A stretch of 10,978 nt of DNA, taken from contig CAYZEZ010000168.1 in the NCBI GenBank assembly GCA_964477295.1, positions 1 through 10,978 on the forward strand. Reading direction: 5' to 3'. Of this stretch, positions 1 to 8,800 are shown one piece after another. Source of the DNA: CAYZEZ01 sp964477295 (GTDB taxonomy: Bacteria; Bacteroidota; Bacteroidia; Bacteroidales; SM23-62). How positions within the stretch are numbered: the stretch's first letter is position 1; the number at the start of each line of letters is the position of its first letter. A program made the translations under genes and the position numbers. The notes below the pieces were generated by a model. The model saw only the letters and a program-made list of their open reading frames with translations, was not told the origin of the DNA and made no database searches.

Positions 1-260
1 TCCATCTGCCATAGCCGGTCCTGCGCTGCCAGGTACCCGACGACCCGGTACAGATCGTCCTCACTATTCGCATACACATGAGGATTTCCATATTCATCCC
101 TTAATACTTCTACAGGATTAGTCAGCCCTGTAATCTGAACATCTTCATTATAGTCTGGAACAGCCCTGTGCGAAATGTTATGAATCAGGAAAAATCCGAA
201 TACCACAGCTAATAATATCAGGATTAGTAAAACCTGCAAAATACGCTTAAAAATTTTCAT
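1..260 (-). CDS. Penicillin acylase (peptidase S45) family protein, N-terminal part
   Basis: Reading from the ATG whose complement is at 258-260, 86 codons are open to the left edge of the window, so only the N-terminus is present. Residues 5-27 form a hydrophobic segment after a basic start (MKIFKR), which fits a signal peptide or membrane anchor. Residues 50-86 carry the typical N-terminal block of the penicillin acylase family: VEVLRDEYGNPHVYA, then DDLYRVVGYLAAQDRLWQM. Members are Ntn-hydrolases, exported and self-cleaved into two chains, that hydrolyse amide bonds in penicillins, acyl-homoserine lactones or other N-acyl compounds. The catalytic serine lies further on, outside the window, so activity and substrate cannot be judged. 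The gene starts 33 bp after the stop of the YhhN-like gene on the same strand, so the two are probably co-transcribed. The family call is firm; the substrate is unknown. Confidence 0.88.
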   Translation of the reverse strand, partial: MKIFKRILQVLLILILLAVVFGFFLIHNISHRAVPDYNEDVQITGLTNPVEVLRDEYGNPHVYANSEDDLYRVVGYLAAQDRLWQM

Positions 261-293
261 AACTAATTGATTTATAGTTTATTCTACTGTCAG

Positions 294-989
294 CTATCTA
301 CTGTCTACTGATTTCAGTTTTATTTCAAACTGCTTCAGACAACCAATTGCAATTAGGTATTGGGCAGTAATGTATGTACCCATAATGGCCAGTCTGGCCA
401 GCGGAAATTCAAAGGTAAATTTATTAATGGCGATCAGGGAATCGGATAAAATAAATAATATTGCCCCGAACAGGACTAGCCGGTAACTTATAAGATTCAC
501 CTTTTTCTCACGGTTAATGGCAGCAGTAAGCATTGTTAATATGACTGCAGTATAGGCAATAACGGGTATTTTCATATCTCCCAGACCATCAAATAACAAC
601 CATAAAATGCAAATCCCGTAAGCAATAACAATAAATATAAGCCAGGATTTTTTGAAAAACAAAATATTTGGCCCACGGGTCGAAAAGAATGCTGACAGGT
701 AAATAAGCTGGGCAATAAGAAATCCCGACAGTCCCACCATAAAAAAGATATCATTGAATTGATTCAGCTGCAGGGTGACGTCTCCGATCCAGGAAAACAT
801 TAGTGCCAGCAGGATCATCCTGTGAAATGAATTCATCTGCAGCCTTACCCGATCGTAATACAACATTATCAATGCGGGTATGATCAGTGCCTTGAACCCG
901 ATTGCAATCCACGCTGCTCCGAAGGCTTCGAGTGCGATAAAAATGATACCAACGGCAAAATAGAAGAATGTCAGGTTCCTGGTTGACAT
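294..989 (-). CDS. YhhN/TMEM86 family integral membrane protein, putative lysoplasmalogenase
   Basis: This is a 231-residue, very hydrophobic protein with about eight predicted membrane segments. It shows the YhhN family pattern: Lys33 and Pro38 in the second segment, MFSWIGDVTLQ around Asp70, the FMVGLSGFLIAQLIYLSAF segment (83-101), and GAILFILSDSLIAINKF around Asp183 near the end. The paired Gly-Asp and Ser-Asp sites inside membrane segments are hallmarks of the family. Characterised members (TMEM86B, a Legionella homologue) hydrolyse the vinyl-ether bond of lysoplasmalogens, but most bacterial members are untested, so the reaction here is inferred. I chose the ATG at 987-989 (MSTRN). A TTG nine bases upstream is in frame but adds only three residues. 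The gene is divergent from the barrel protein at 1082 and lies directly upstream of the penicillin acylase family gene. Confidence 0.82.
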   Translation of the reverse strand: MSTRNLTFFYFAVGIIFIALEAFGAAWIAIGFKALIIPALIMLYYDRVRLQMNSFHRMILLALMFSWIGDVTLQLNQFNDIFFMVGLSGFLIAQLIYLSAFFSTRGPNILFFKKSWLIFIVIAYGICILWLLFDGLGDMKIPVIAYTAVILTMLTAAINREKKVNLISYRLVLFGAILFILSDSLIAINKFTFEFPLARLAIMGTYITAQYLIAIGCLKQFEIKLKSVDSR

Positions 990-1081
990 GATGTACAATT
1001 TGTGAGGCTCTGATTACGATATATAAAAATAAAAATAATTCCTATATTGTGTTTGCCATTATCACTAAACCATTAAAAATC

Positions 1082-2455
1082 ATGAAAAAGGCAACCGTTT
1101 TCCTTTTCTTCATTTTACTATTATCTATCAGCGCATTTTCCTCAGATGGTAATGACCTGAAATCAGATACAACTGTTTCGGTAAAAACGGGTTTCAATTT
1201 CACACCCATACCCGTTGTGGCATATGACAGGGATATTGGTTTTAAATATGGTGGACTGGTCTATTTTTATGACTATGGAGATGGTTCGCGGTATCCATTA
1301 TATGATCATCAGTGGTATATTGAGTGGTCACGGACGACTAAGGGAGGTGGCATAAACCAATTTACATATGACTCAGATAAACTGATACCGGGAATCAGGA
1401 CGGCAGCTGAAATCAGCTACCTTACCGAAAAAGGTCTTGATTTCTATGGTTTTAACGGGTATCGTTCAAAACTGGACCTGAATTTTTCGGATGATGAGCA
1501 TGACCGGTATATTTCACGGATGTTCTACCGGCAGGAAAGAAAAATGCTCCGGTTACGTGCAGACTTTTCAGGTGATTTAAAGAAAGATAATTTTAAGTGG
1601 TTTGCTGGCATTGAATTTTACAATGTTAACATGGATACTGTAGATATTGATAAACTCAATGAAGGACAATCTGATGCAGATAAGCTTCCATACATTGGAG
1701 GTGGACTATATGGATTATATTCCAATCAATGGGGTATTATTCCTCAGGATGAAATTAATGGTGGCAGCCATACCCTGCTCAAAGCTGGATTTATTTATGA
1801 CACCAGGGATAACGAGCCAAATCCTATGAAAGGGATCTGGACAGAAGCCATTTTGGTTGGGGCGCCATCGTTTTTAAGTAATCGTGACCTGTCGTATGTT
1901 AAGCTGTCAATCACGCACAGACAATATTTTACCATCATACCGAAAAATCTGAATTTCGCCTACAGGGTTAGCTATCAGGGTAAAATATTCGGTGATATTC
2001 CTTCATATATGCTTCCATTTGTCCTTAACAGCCCGCCCAATTATACACGGGACGGAGTTGGTGGATCAAAAACCGTTCGAGGTGTTTTGAGAAACAGGAT
2101 TGCCGGAGACGGAATTGTATATGCAAATACTGAACTGAGATGGAAATTTGTTCATTTCACTTTCCTCAAACAAAACTGGTACCTGGCATTAAGTACGTTC
2201 CTGGATGCAGGGATGGTAGTTCAGAAATATGATTTCGCCGAGCCAAATTTTACGGATATACCAATAAATGGAAAAATTTATTCGTATGAGGATTTCTTTC
2301 CTGATACAAATGAGACCCTCCATATAGGGTACGGTGCCGGATTACATATTGCTATCAATGAAAATACTATAGTTGCTGTTGATTACGGCTTGACTTTCCG
2401 GCCGGAGGATGATGGAACCAAAGCTCCTTATATTGGTCTGAACTTTCTATTCTAG
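1082..2455 (+). CDS. BamA/TamA-like (surface antigen D15 type) outer-membrane barrel protein
   Basis: The protein has 457 residues. A basic start and hydrophobic core (MKKATVFLFFILLLSISAFS) form a clear signal peptide with cleavage near residue 20-22. The rest is rich in alternating polar/aromatic beta-strand sequence. It ends in a strand closing with phenylalanine (YIGLNFLF), the usual C-terminal signal of barrel proteins. The VRG triplet at 332-334, followed by LRNRIAGDG and YANTELRWKF, matches the conserved loop-6 motif region of the Omp85 superfamily. No POTRA domains are present, so this is a barrel-only member and is unlikely to be the essential BamA. The related barrel-only group in Bacteroidota has no settled function. 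An in-frame GTG at 1049 would lengthen the gene by 11 residues and spoil the signal peptide, so I chose the ATG at 1082. The leader is A-rich without a clear Shine-Dalgarno. The gene is monocistronic and ends 38 bp before the convergent gene at 2494. Confidence 0.8.
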   Translation: MKKATVFLFFILLLSISAFSSDGNDLKSDTTVSVKTGFNFTPIPVVAYDRDIGFKYGGLVYFYDYGDGSRYPLYDHQWYIEWSRTTKGGGINQFTYDSDKLIPGIRTAAEISYLTEKGLDFYGFNGYRSKLDLNFSDDEHDRYISRMFYRQERKMLRLRADFSGDLKKDNFKWFAGIEFYNVNMDTVDIDKLNEGQSDADKLPYIGGGLYGLYSNQWGIIPQDEINGGSHTLLKAGFIYDTRDNEPNPMKGIWTEAILVGAPSFLSNRDLSYVKLSITHRQYFTIIPKNLNFAYRVSYQGKIFGDIPSYMLPFVLNSPPNYTRDGVGGSKTVRGVLRNRIAGDGIVYANTELRWKFVHFTFLKQNWYLALSTFLDAGMVVQKYDFAEPNFTDIPINGKIYSYEDFFPDTNETLHIGYGAGLHIAINENTIVAVDYGLTFRPEDDGTKAPYIGLNFLF

Positions 2456-2493
2456 GATTTGCAAGTCATTTGCTGTCGGTTTCAGAAAAAAAT

Positions 2494-3213
2494 TCAATCT
2501 ACAATACCCTCAAATTTAGCCGCTTCGATGATTTCCTCTTTATTAAGAATTGAAGAATACTGCAGCTCTTCATAGAGCCGTTCCACTTCGTCCATATCTC
2601 CCAGTTCATAATTAATGGACATGAGATAAAGGTAGACTGTTCCAAATACCGGTGACATGAAATCGTTGTGTACGGTCATCAGATCTTCAAAATGCTTAAG
2701 AGCTTCATTCAGCTTGCCATACTCATACAGCAACATTCCCTGGTTGATCTTTTGATTCAGCTCTGCGTCGAGCAATACATATTTAAAAGAAAAACATGCA
2801 TCGGGACAATCCTCAATGATGTCGATGTATTTCATATCATCCGGGATGGGTGGAAAGACCAGTATGAAACTGATTTTTTCACCGATTGCCTGGAATTCAT
2901 GTACATTGGGACAATCTGGTATACCCATGGATTGGATCATCAAGAATTCCTCATCATCCAAAGAATTCAGGATATAGGTATTGGTATCCACACAAAATGA
3001 GGAGCCCACACGTTTATTTGTAATCGCCATATAAACGAGTGTACGATCGCTTTTTAATTCAACCCGGTCAATTTCGAGGGTAGGATGACTTGAAAAAGAA
3101 AAGTTTGGTTTCTCGAATACCTGGGAAAATGATGTTGATGAGGCAAGTATCATCCCCGTGAAGGCAGGGGTCAAAACCATCAACTTAATGTAAAAACGAA
3201 TAGTCCGTAACAT
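2494..3213 (-). CDS. Secreted hypothetical protein with four cysteines and a TPR-like C-terminus
   Basis: I do not recognise a named family for this 239-residue protein. Residues 1-31 look like a signal peptide (basic start, hydrophobic core, a Ser/Thr-rich end SSTSFSQ). Residues 38-150 are mostly predicted beta structure, with cysteines at 74, 101, 136 and 140 (contexts SSFCVDT, PDCPNV, EDCPDACF), suggesting two disulfides in an exported domain. The block HPTLEIDRVEL...VYMAITNKR looks like an extracellular beta-sandwich comparing a stressed and a neutral state, but that is only an impression. Residues 155-222 are helical, with a TPR-like repeat (GMLLYEYGKLNEALKHFEDLM and YLYLMSINYELGDMDEVERLYEEL), which suggests protein binding. 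AGGA lies a few bases upstream of the ATG and supports this start. The gene faces the barrel gene tail-to-tail and is separated from the upstream FadL gene by a terminator, so it is probably transcribed alone. Location is periplasmic or on the cell surface. Confidence 0.72.
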   Translation of the reverse strand: MLRTIRFYIKLMVLTPAFTGMILASSTSFSQVFEKPNFSFSSHPTLEIDRVELKSDRTLVYMAITNKRVGSSFCVDTNTYILNSLDDEEFLMIQSMGIPDCPNVHEFQAIGEKISFILVFPPIPDDMKYIDIIEDCPDACFSFKYVLLDAELNQKINQGMLLYEYGKLNEALKHFEDLMTVHNDFMSPVFGTVYLYLMSINYELGDMDEVERLYEELQYSSILNKEEIIEAAKFEGIVD

Positions 3214-3254
3214 AGATTCCTATCTGCTAAAATCGTACCAATCAGTTAAAAAAG

Positions 3255-3287
3255 AGGCTGTCTCAAAAGTACCTTTTGAGACAGCCT
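3255..3287 (-). terminator. Rho-independent terminator downstream of the FadL-type gene
   Basis: A perfect 15-bp inverted repeat, AGGCTGTCTCAAAAG at 3255-3269 and its complement at 3273-3287, is separated by a 3-base loop. Read on the minus strand, the hairpin is followed by a T-rich tract (complement of the A-run at about 3248-3253), which is the canonical terminator layout. It lies 27 bases past the stop of the minus-strand transporter gene and before the next minus-strand gene, so it insulates the two. A hairpin of this AGGCTGTCTC type is, from memory, common at gene ends in Bacteroidota. Confidence 0.85.
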
Positions 3288-3313
3288 TCGATAATTATGT
3301 CCGTTAAATGATC

Positions 3314-5076
3314 CTAGTCTCCTGTAGCAATGTGCAGGTTCACTCCAACGGCTACGATAAATACGTTCTTATCATAGGTTTCTTTTACGTCGTTGATAAC
3401 GCCTGTTACGCCTGTGCCTCCCACCTCATGCTTAAAATTCTTCTCACCATCAGCATAAATGGTATAAGAAGCAGCCAGGTTGACATCAATCAGCGGAGAA
3501 AGATGTAATTCCAATCCACCGCCAATTGTGTTGGTACTTAAGCTGTAACTCAGGTCAGTCTGATAAGCTTCCTGAACGCCGGTTGAGGTCATCAGCCATC
3601 CAGCACTAACAGCCATCAGTCCCATATTGAACTGTGCACCCAGTGCAATTTCATATAATCCGCGGTCGATCAATGCTTCGCGTCCGTCCCAGTCGGCTTT
3701 ATCATCGAAATAATAGTGGAATCCACCGTTCACNNNNNNNNNNNNNNNNNNNNNNNNNNNNNNNNNNNNNNNNNNNNNNNNNNNNNNNNNNNNNNNNNNN
3801 NNNNNNNNNNNNNNNNNNNNNNNNNNNNNNNNNCGCGTCCGTCCCAGTCGGCTTTATCATCGAAATAATAGTGGAATCCACCGTTCACTGTCAACGGTCC
3901 GGGATGCACAGATGCACCAACTGAAAGCATGGCCGGGATATCCAGGTGAGTTTTGGCTCCGTCAGGGAACATTGTGACAGGTGCACCGGTTAACGGATCA
4001 AAACCAGTCGCTACATCTTTTGTCGTGTTATTGGTAAACTCGAGTGCAGTCTTAAACTCATACTTAACTGCAACATCAAGTATAGGCAGAGGCGAAATAT
4101 TTACACTTACTATCGGGGTAATTCCGGTGGCTGTCTTTTCGGCATCTACTTCCTGGTCCTGAAGCAATCCTGCTGTTGCAGTAGCCTGCTGAGCAGTGGC
4201 TGTGTAACCCGCAGCGGCAGCGTTTAATGCGGTCACAGCCTGAGAATTTGTAGTAGTAGCCGGATCTACTCCAATCGCAGTCAGTGCTCCCTGTATGCCC
4301 GGATCAGATACAATCAAGTCACCAATAACCGGCATTCCATCTATGGCTGTTTGCAAACCGGTTGCAGCTGCAGACAGGCTCGCTGCACCGGCAGTAGCCG
4401 TGGCAGCAGCACTTGAAAACACAGTTGAGGCCGGCATCCATGTACCACCCATATTTAATTCAATGTCTTTAAGGTATCCAGTATAGGTTTCTTTTGCCGT
4501 GACCAGTCTTCCTCCGACAGCAACTGATATCATGTCGTTGATCTTGTAAGAAAGATTTGCCTGGTATCCAAAGAATACAGATGTTCCTTCGAAATTTACA
4601 TCCATCCGGTAACCCTGTGCAGGCTGACCCTGAGCGGCCAGGATCGGGACCAGGTCAGAAGGACCATATTCGAATGATGGCAGTCCTTTTTCATAGGTTG
4701 CACCACCTCCCCCACCAATGGGATTAAAACCGGCTGAAATAGCAAATTTCCCAAATTTGAAGGCAGCATACACAGCCGGGAACAAGGGAGCTGAAACCTT
4801 GCCTTCGTAATCCTTAGGAGTGCCAGTTAACAGGGGATAATTCGTTCCAATCGTCCGGGTCTGCCATATGGACTGATTGTTCAGTGAGATGTGAAGCCCA
4901 TTGGAAATTTTGGTTAATCCGGCAGGATTGTAATAAACGGCATCAATCTCGGTGGTTGCATCGCGACATTGCATCCGAGTATACATCGCACTGTGATTGG
5001 TATTGGTGACAATACCTCCGGCCCATACTGGTAGAAACAGGACCGCCGCAGCAATGAGAGCATAAAATCTTTTCAT
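3314..5076 (-). CDS. OmpP1/FadL/TodX family outer-membrane transporter, interrupted by an assembly gap
   Basis: Residues 1-20 are a signal peptide (MKRFYALIAAAVLFLPVWAG). Residues 25-70 carry the family's N-terminal signature: the TNTNHSAMYTRM plug segment, then TEIDAVYYNPAGLTKISNG and LHISLNNQS. The remainder is barrel strands, with FNPIGGGGGATYE at 117-129. Family members carry hydrophobic molecules such as long-chain fatty acids or aromatic compounds across the outer membrane; the ligand here is unknown. As written, the frame is broken by 100 Ns at 3734-3833. The 55 bases on each side of the Ns are identical, and merging them gives an uninterrupted frame of 536 codons including the stop (535 residues), so the gene is very likely intact. 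Residues about 216-312 are an unusually Ala/Thr-rich stretch between barrel strands, probably an extended extracellular loop. The ATG at 5074-5076 is the natural start. It follows the kinase gene by 74 bp and may have its own promoter; a terminator follows at 3255-3287. Confidence 0.85.
3679..3733. repeat. 55-bp direct repeat, copy 1, at left edge of assembly gap
   Basis: This copy begins CGCGTCCGTCCC and ends at the first N. It is identical, base for base, to 3834-3888 on the other side of the gap. It encodes VNGGFHYYFDDKADWDGR of the transporter. It is most likely the same genomic 55 bp reported twice, as two contigs sharing an assembler overlap. A real tandem duplication is the alternative, but the frame argues against it. 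Confidence 0.93.
3734..3833. other. Assembly gap of exactly 100 Ns
   Basis: This run of 100 N characters lies inside the FadL-type gene. The round length and the identical 55-bp flanks indicate a scaffolding placeholder, not measured missing sequence. The stretch carries no biological information. Confidence 0.97.
3834..3888. repeat. 55-bp direct repeat, copy 2, at right edge of assembly gap
   Basis: This copy starts directly after the last N and matches 3679-3733 exactly. It encodes the same segment of the transporter. Joining the two copies into one restores a continuous reading frame across the join. Confidence 0.93.
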
Positions 5077-5150
5077 GGTTTGATTAAGTTTAGTTTAGAC
5101 GAAACTAAGATAGGGAAATTAAAGAAAAAAGCAAATCAGTGAACGATGAA

Positions 5151-5828
5151 CTAGAGGTCCAGGAACCTGGGATCTTCCGGATTGGCCAGGACAACATCAT
5201 ATGATTTGTTGACAATAAGATCGGCAGTATCCTTGAGGGACCGTACATTCTGGTGTTCCTTTTCCAAAACCTGCATGCGCCAATCATCCTGGGACTCTTT
5301 CATACGGGCCAGCTGCATCATTTTGGTTTCATGATAGGTGAGGTCGATAAACACCCTCAGATCAATGCCCTTGGTTTTTATTGCATACAGGCCATCCACC
5401 ACCAGGAAATCGATCTTTTTAAAATCGGTGATCAGTTTATCCACCTGGTCCGGAATGATATCAATACAGGGCATCATAGCTTCCCTGTCTTCCTTGAACT
5501 CCTTAATGTTCCTCTGGATCAGGCTCCAGTCATATTCGTTTATACCCACACTTTTTATCCCGTGGGTCCTTCTCCACTCATTTCTTAACAGTGGCGGGAC
5601 CTTATAATAATTATCTGTATGCAACACCTTGACGCGGATACGCTCTTCTTTAAGATATTTGGCTAAAGAATGTGATAACTCCGATTTTCCTGCACCCGAT
5701 TCTCCTGAGAGGGCAACGATGTACTTATATCCTTTTTTCTTCTTTTTCATATCGTGCAGGATATATTTCTTGATTTCCTGTGCTGCTAATTTGTGTACTT
5801 CCTGTATAAGTAAGACATCGCCTAACAT
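5151..5828 (-). CDS. P-loop kinase of the uridine kinase/phosphoribulokinase family, substrate unknown
   Basis: This 225-residue protein is about the size of bacterial uridine kinases. It has a Walker A motif GESGAGKS (42-49), an acidic substrate-side motif HTDNYY (70-75), EYDWSLI (98-104) where the family has its substrate-binding segment, and a Walker B-like strand FLVVDGLYAI (141-150). A basic stretch follows (ARMKESQDDWRMQ, 174-186), as in the lid region. The fold call is secure. It would transfer the ATP gamma-phosphate to a hydroxyl of a nucleoside, sugar or similar small molecule. Automatic annotation would say uridine kinase. Its position 33 bp downstream of the phosphorylase-mutase fusion, in probable co-transcription, suggests instead a role in sugar use, but this is inference. 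I chose the ATG at 5826-5828. A TTG nine bases upstream is an alternative, and an internal ATG before the Lys-run (residue 27) would remove a convincing N-terminal helix. Confidence 0.8.
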   Translation of the reverse strand: MLGDVLLIQEVHKLAAQEIKKYILHDMKKKKKGYKYIVALSGESGAGKSELSHSLAKYLKEERIRVKVLHTDNYYKVPPLLRNEWRRTHGIKSVGINEYDWSLIQRNIKEFKEDREAMMPCIDIIPDQVDKLITDFKKIDFLVVDGLYAIKTKGIDLRVFIDLTYHETKMMQLARMKESQDDWRMQVLEKEHQNVRSLKDTADLIVNKSYDVVLANPEDPRFLDL

Positions 5829-5861
5829 AATACTCAATTTTCCAGATTATTAATTTCAAGA

Positions 5862-8800
5862 TTAATATTTAAATTCATTCCAGATCCCGCTCTTAATACT
5901 TTTCTCAGAATCGAATATAATAATTCTAACTGGCTCATTATCATGATCCTGGACCTTCACCCGAATGGTTTCTGAAGTGATTTCAAAGGTGTAATAAATT
6001 TTCCGGAATGCAAAATTGAATTTAATATTCTTCCAATGTGCCGGAAGATCGGGAGCAATCACCAGGAGTTCTTTCCGAAAATCCAATCCTGCCAGTGAAT
6101 TAAGCACAAACAAAACGGTAGCGCCCATTACGCCGGCATGAATACCTTCGGCTGTTGTACCACCCTGTATATCAACAAAATCACTACTTAATGCTTCCAT
6201 GTACATTGTCCATCCCAGTTCTTTCTTTTTAAGCTGGTTTGCCAGGTAAGCATGTACGATCCGGCTCAGGGTAGATCCATGAGAAGTTCGCTTAATATAA
6301 TAGTCAAAATTCTTTTCCATGAAATCTGCAGGTACCCGGTACCCCATCTGTTCAATAATCCCTTTCACCTCTTTCTGATCGAGATTATAAAATGTCATCA
6401 TTGTATCAGCCTGTTTGGCGACTTTATACTCATCGGGCGATTTACCTTCGGCTTTCAGGATACGGTCCATCCTGTAAATATTCTCATATTTTTCCCTGTA
6501 TTCATCCCAATCAAGTTCCTTAAGGTTAAAATAACCATTAAACTGGGATATAACACCTTGTTTATTAATAATAAGCTTGAGGGAATGCTTTATCTTATCC
6601 CACTCCTTCAACTCTTCTATTGACATGCCAATAGTTTTCCTGACATCAGATAATCCGTCCTTATCAAGGTGTTCCAGGAGGTATTGTGCTTTCTCCAGCA
6701 TCCAGCTTACCATAATATTGGTATAGGCATTATCGGTTAATCCTCCTTTGTCGGATCCGGGTACACGTTCATGAAACTCATCCGGTCCCATAACCTGACC
6801 AATGGAATATTTACCCGTTTTTTTATCCAGTTTACATTTACTAACCCAGAACCTGCATATCTCAAAATACAATTCAGCACCATATTTTAACATAAATGAC
6901 TTATCCTGAGTTATCCAATAGTACATCCAGAGGTTATAAGCAATGGCAATATTTACATGCCGTTGCAGTGAGCTGTAATCTTCACCCCATTCACCTGAAA
7001 TTGGGTTAAGATGGATGACCTGGGTTTCTTCCCGGCCATCACTACCGCTCTGCCAGGGGAACATTGCTCCCTTGAAGCCAAAGGTTGCAGCATATTCACG
7101 TGCTTGATCGAGGCGCCTGTAACGGTAGATCAGGGATGCTTTGGATACTTCAGGCAGGTGAATATGATATAGCGGAAGTATATAAAGCTCATCCCAGAAA
7201 ATATGCCCGCGATATGCTTCGCCGTGCAGACCACGTGCTGCAATGGCGGCATCGAGATGATCGAAGTGCGGAGACGCGGTTACAAGGAGATGATAAATGT
7301 GCAGCCTGATCAGTTTCTGGGCAAAGCGGTCACCTGTCACAGAAATATCCATTTCATTCCAGAGCTCGTTCCACCTGCCGGCACTTTTCAGCAGTATTTT
7401 GTCGAAAGATCCGGCACTGGCACATTTTTGCTGAACAAAACCGACCAGTTCTTCACGCAAAGTCTCCCTCGAAGTGGTAATGCAGACAATCTTGTCCAGG
7501 CGCAGTGTCTGTCCCTTCTGAATATTTGCCTCATATTCAGATTCTATATATCCGGCCTTCTGATGATGGATCCAATCACTTGCCAATTCCTGGTTGTTCA
7601 GAGAAACTTTTAAACCGGCTGCTTCACATATATCTATTCCCGACTGGTTTGTATTCACACGGACAAACTGGATATTTCCTTCACCTCCCTGGCTAACTGG
7701 TTCCAGGTGGTGCTGATCCAGCTCACGATAACGCTTCACCCCATCATTAATGATTGCCCCGTCGATCACCGATCGAACCGTCATCAGTCCCGAAAAATTA
7801 AGCGGTGTGACTGAATATTCAATCCCTGCCATGTGCGGATCATCCATGCTGGCCATTCTCCTGGATTCAATCCTGAATTCCCTGCCCTTGTTATCGGCTG
7901 CAGCGATTGTTCTTACCAGGCAACCATTTTCGAAGGACAGCCTCCTGCCGATATCTTTTATTTTCCATTCATTTGGATCGAACCATGGGCCATCCTCAAC
8001 TTTGAATGTTACCGGCAGCCAGTTAGGGCAATTTACATAATCTTCGTTTTCAATATCCCTGTCTGAAACTTTGGATATTCTCCTGTTATACAGGCACGTA
8101 ATGTATGTTCCCGGATAATTGTATTCACCTGCTGAACATTCTTCCATTGATCCCCGCGTTCCAAAATATCCATTTCCTACAGTCAGCAAAGCTTCTCTCG
8201 ATTTCTCTTTCTCCGGGTCATAATCCGGATAATGAACCGACCATTTTTCTTTTTCAAGTCCACTGGCAAACCATTCCCTTACAGCCTCAATTCCTCCCAA
8301 TTCCGAAATATCCCCTACGACAATATCCGCACCATTTTTCTTTAGTTCGAGGCTGTTTCCTTCGCGAGCTATACCCAGTGTCAGGCCGAAATTCCCATTC
8401 CTTCCTGCCTGTACTCCACTCACAGCATCCTCAACAATAACGGCGAGTTCGTACTCCACACCCAAGTTATCGCAGGCCACGGTGAATATATCCGGCTGTG
8501 GTTTCCCTTTTAATCCAAGCTCCGCAGAAACCACACCATCCACCCTTGTTTCAAACAGGTCGAGTATGCCTGCGGTTTCGAGTATCGGCATGCAATTTTT
8601 ACTGGAAGAGGCTACTCCAACGTGGATTCCGGCCTTTTTCAAATCATGGATAAAATCGACAGTTGACTGGTAAACCTGTACCCCGTCCCGCTGCAGGATC
8701 TGGTTAAAAAATTCATTCTTTTTATTCCCCAGCCCACAAACCGTTTCCTGGTCAGGCCCGTCAGAAGGATCGCCAAATGGTATATCAATGTTACGTGATT

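Noticed and set aside
284..305. Two copies of CTACTGTC 14 bases apart at the end of the YhhN-like gene
   Set aside because: Too short and only two copies; expected by chance and with no associated structure.
1049..1081. GTG start upstream of the barrel protein
   Set aside because: It adds 11 residues before a typical MKK signal peptide start and has no ribosome-binding site.
2456..2493. Possible bidirectional terminator between the convergent genes
   Set aside because: Only a short A-run and no convincing stem is visible in these 38 bases.
3314..3733. Separate 139-residue gene starting with GTG at the gap edge
   Set aside because: Its first 18 residues repeat the end of the other half of the transporter, so it is the C-terminal part of the same gene split by the artificial gap.
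8105..8440. Plus-strand open frame of 111 codons opposite the phosphorylase fusion
   Set aside because: It is an antisense shadow of a strongly conserved GH65/HAD coding region, with low-complexity Pro/Leu-rich translation.
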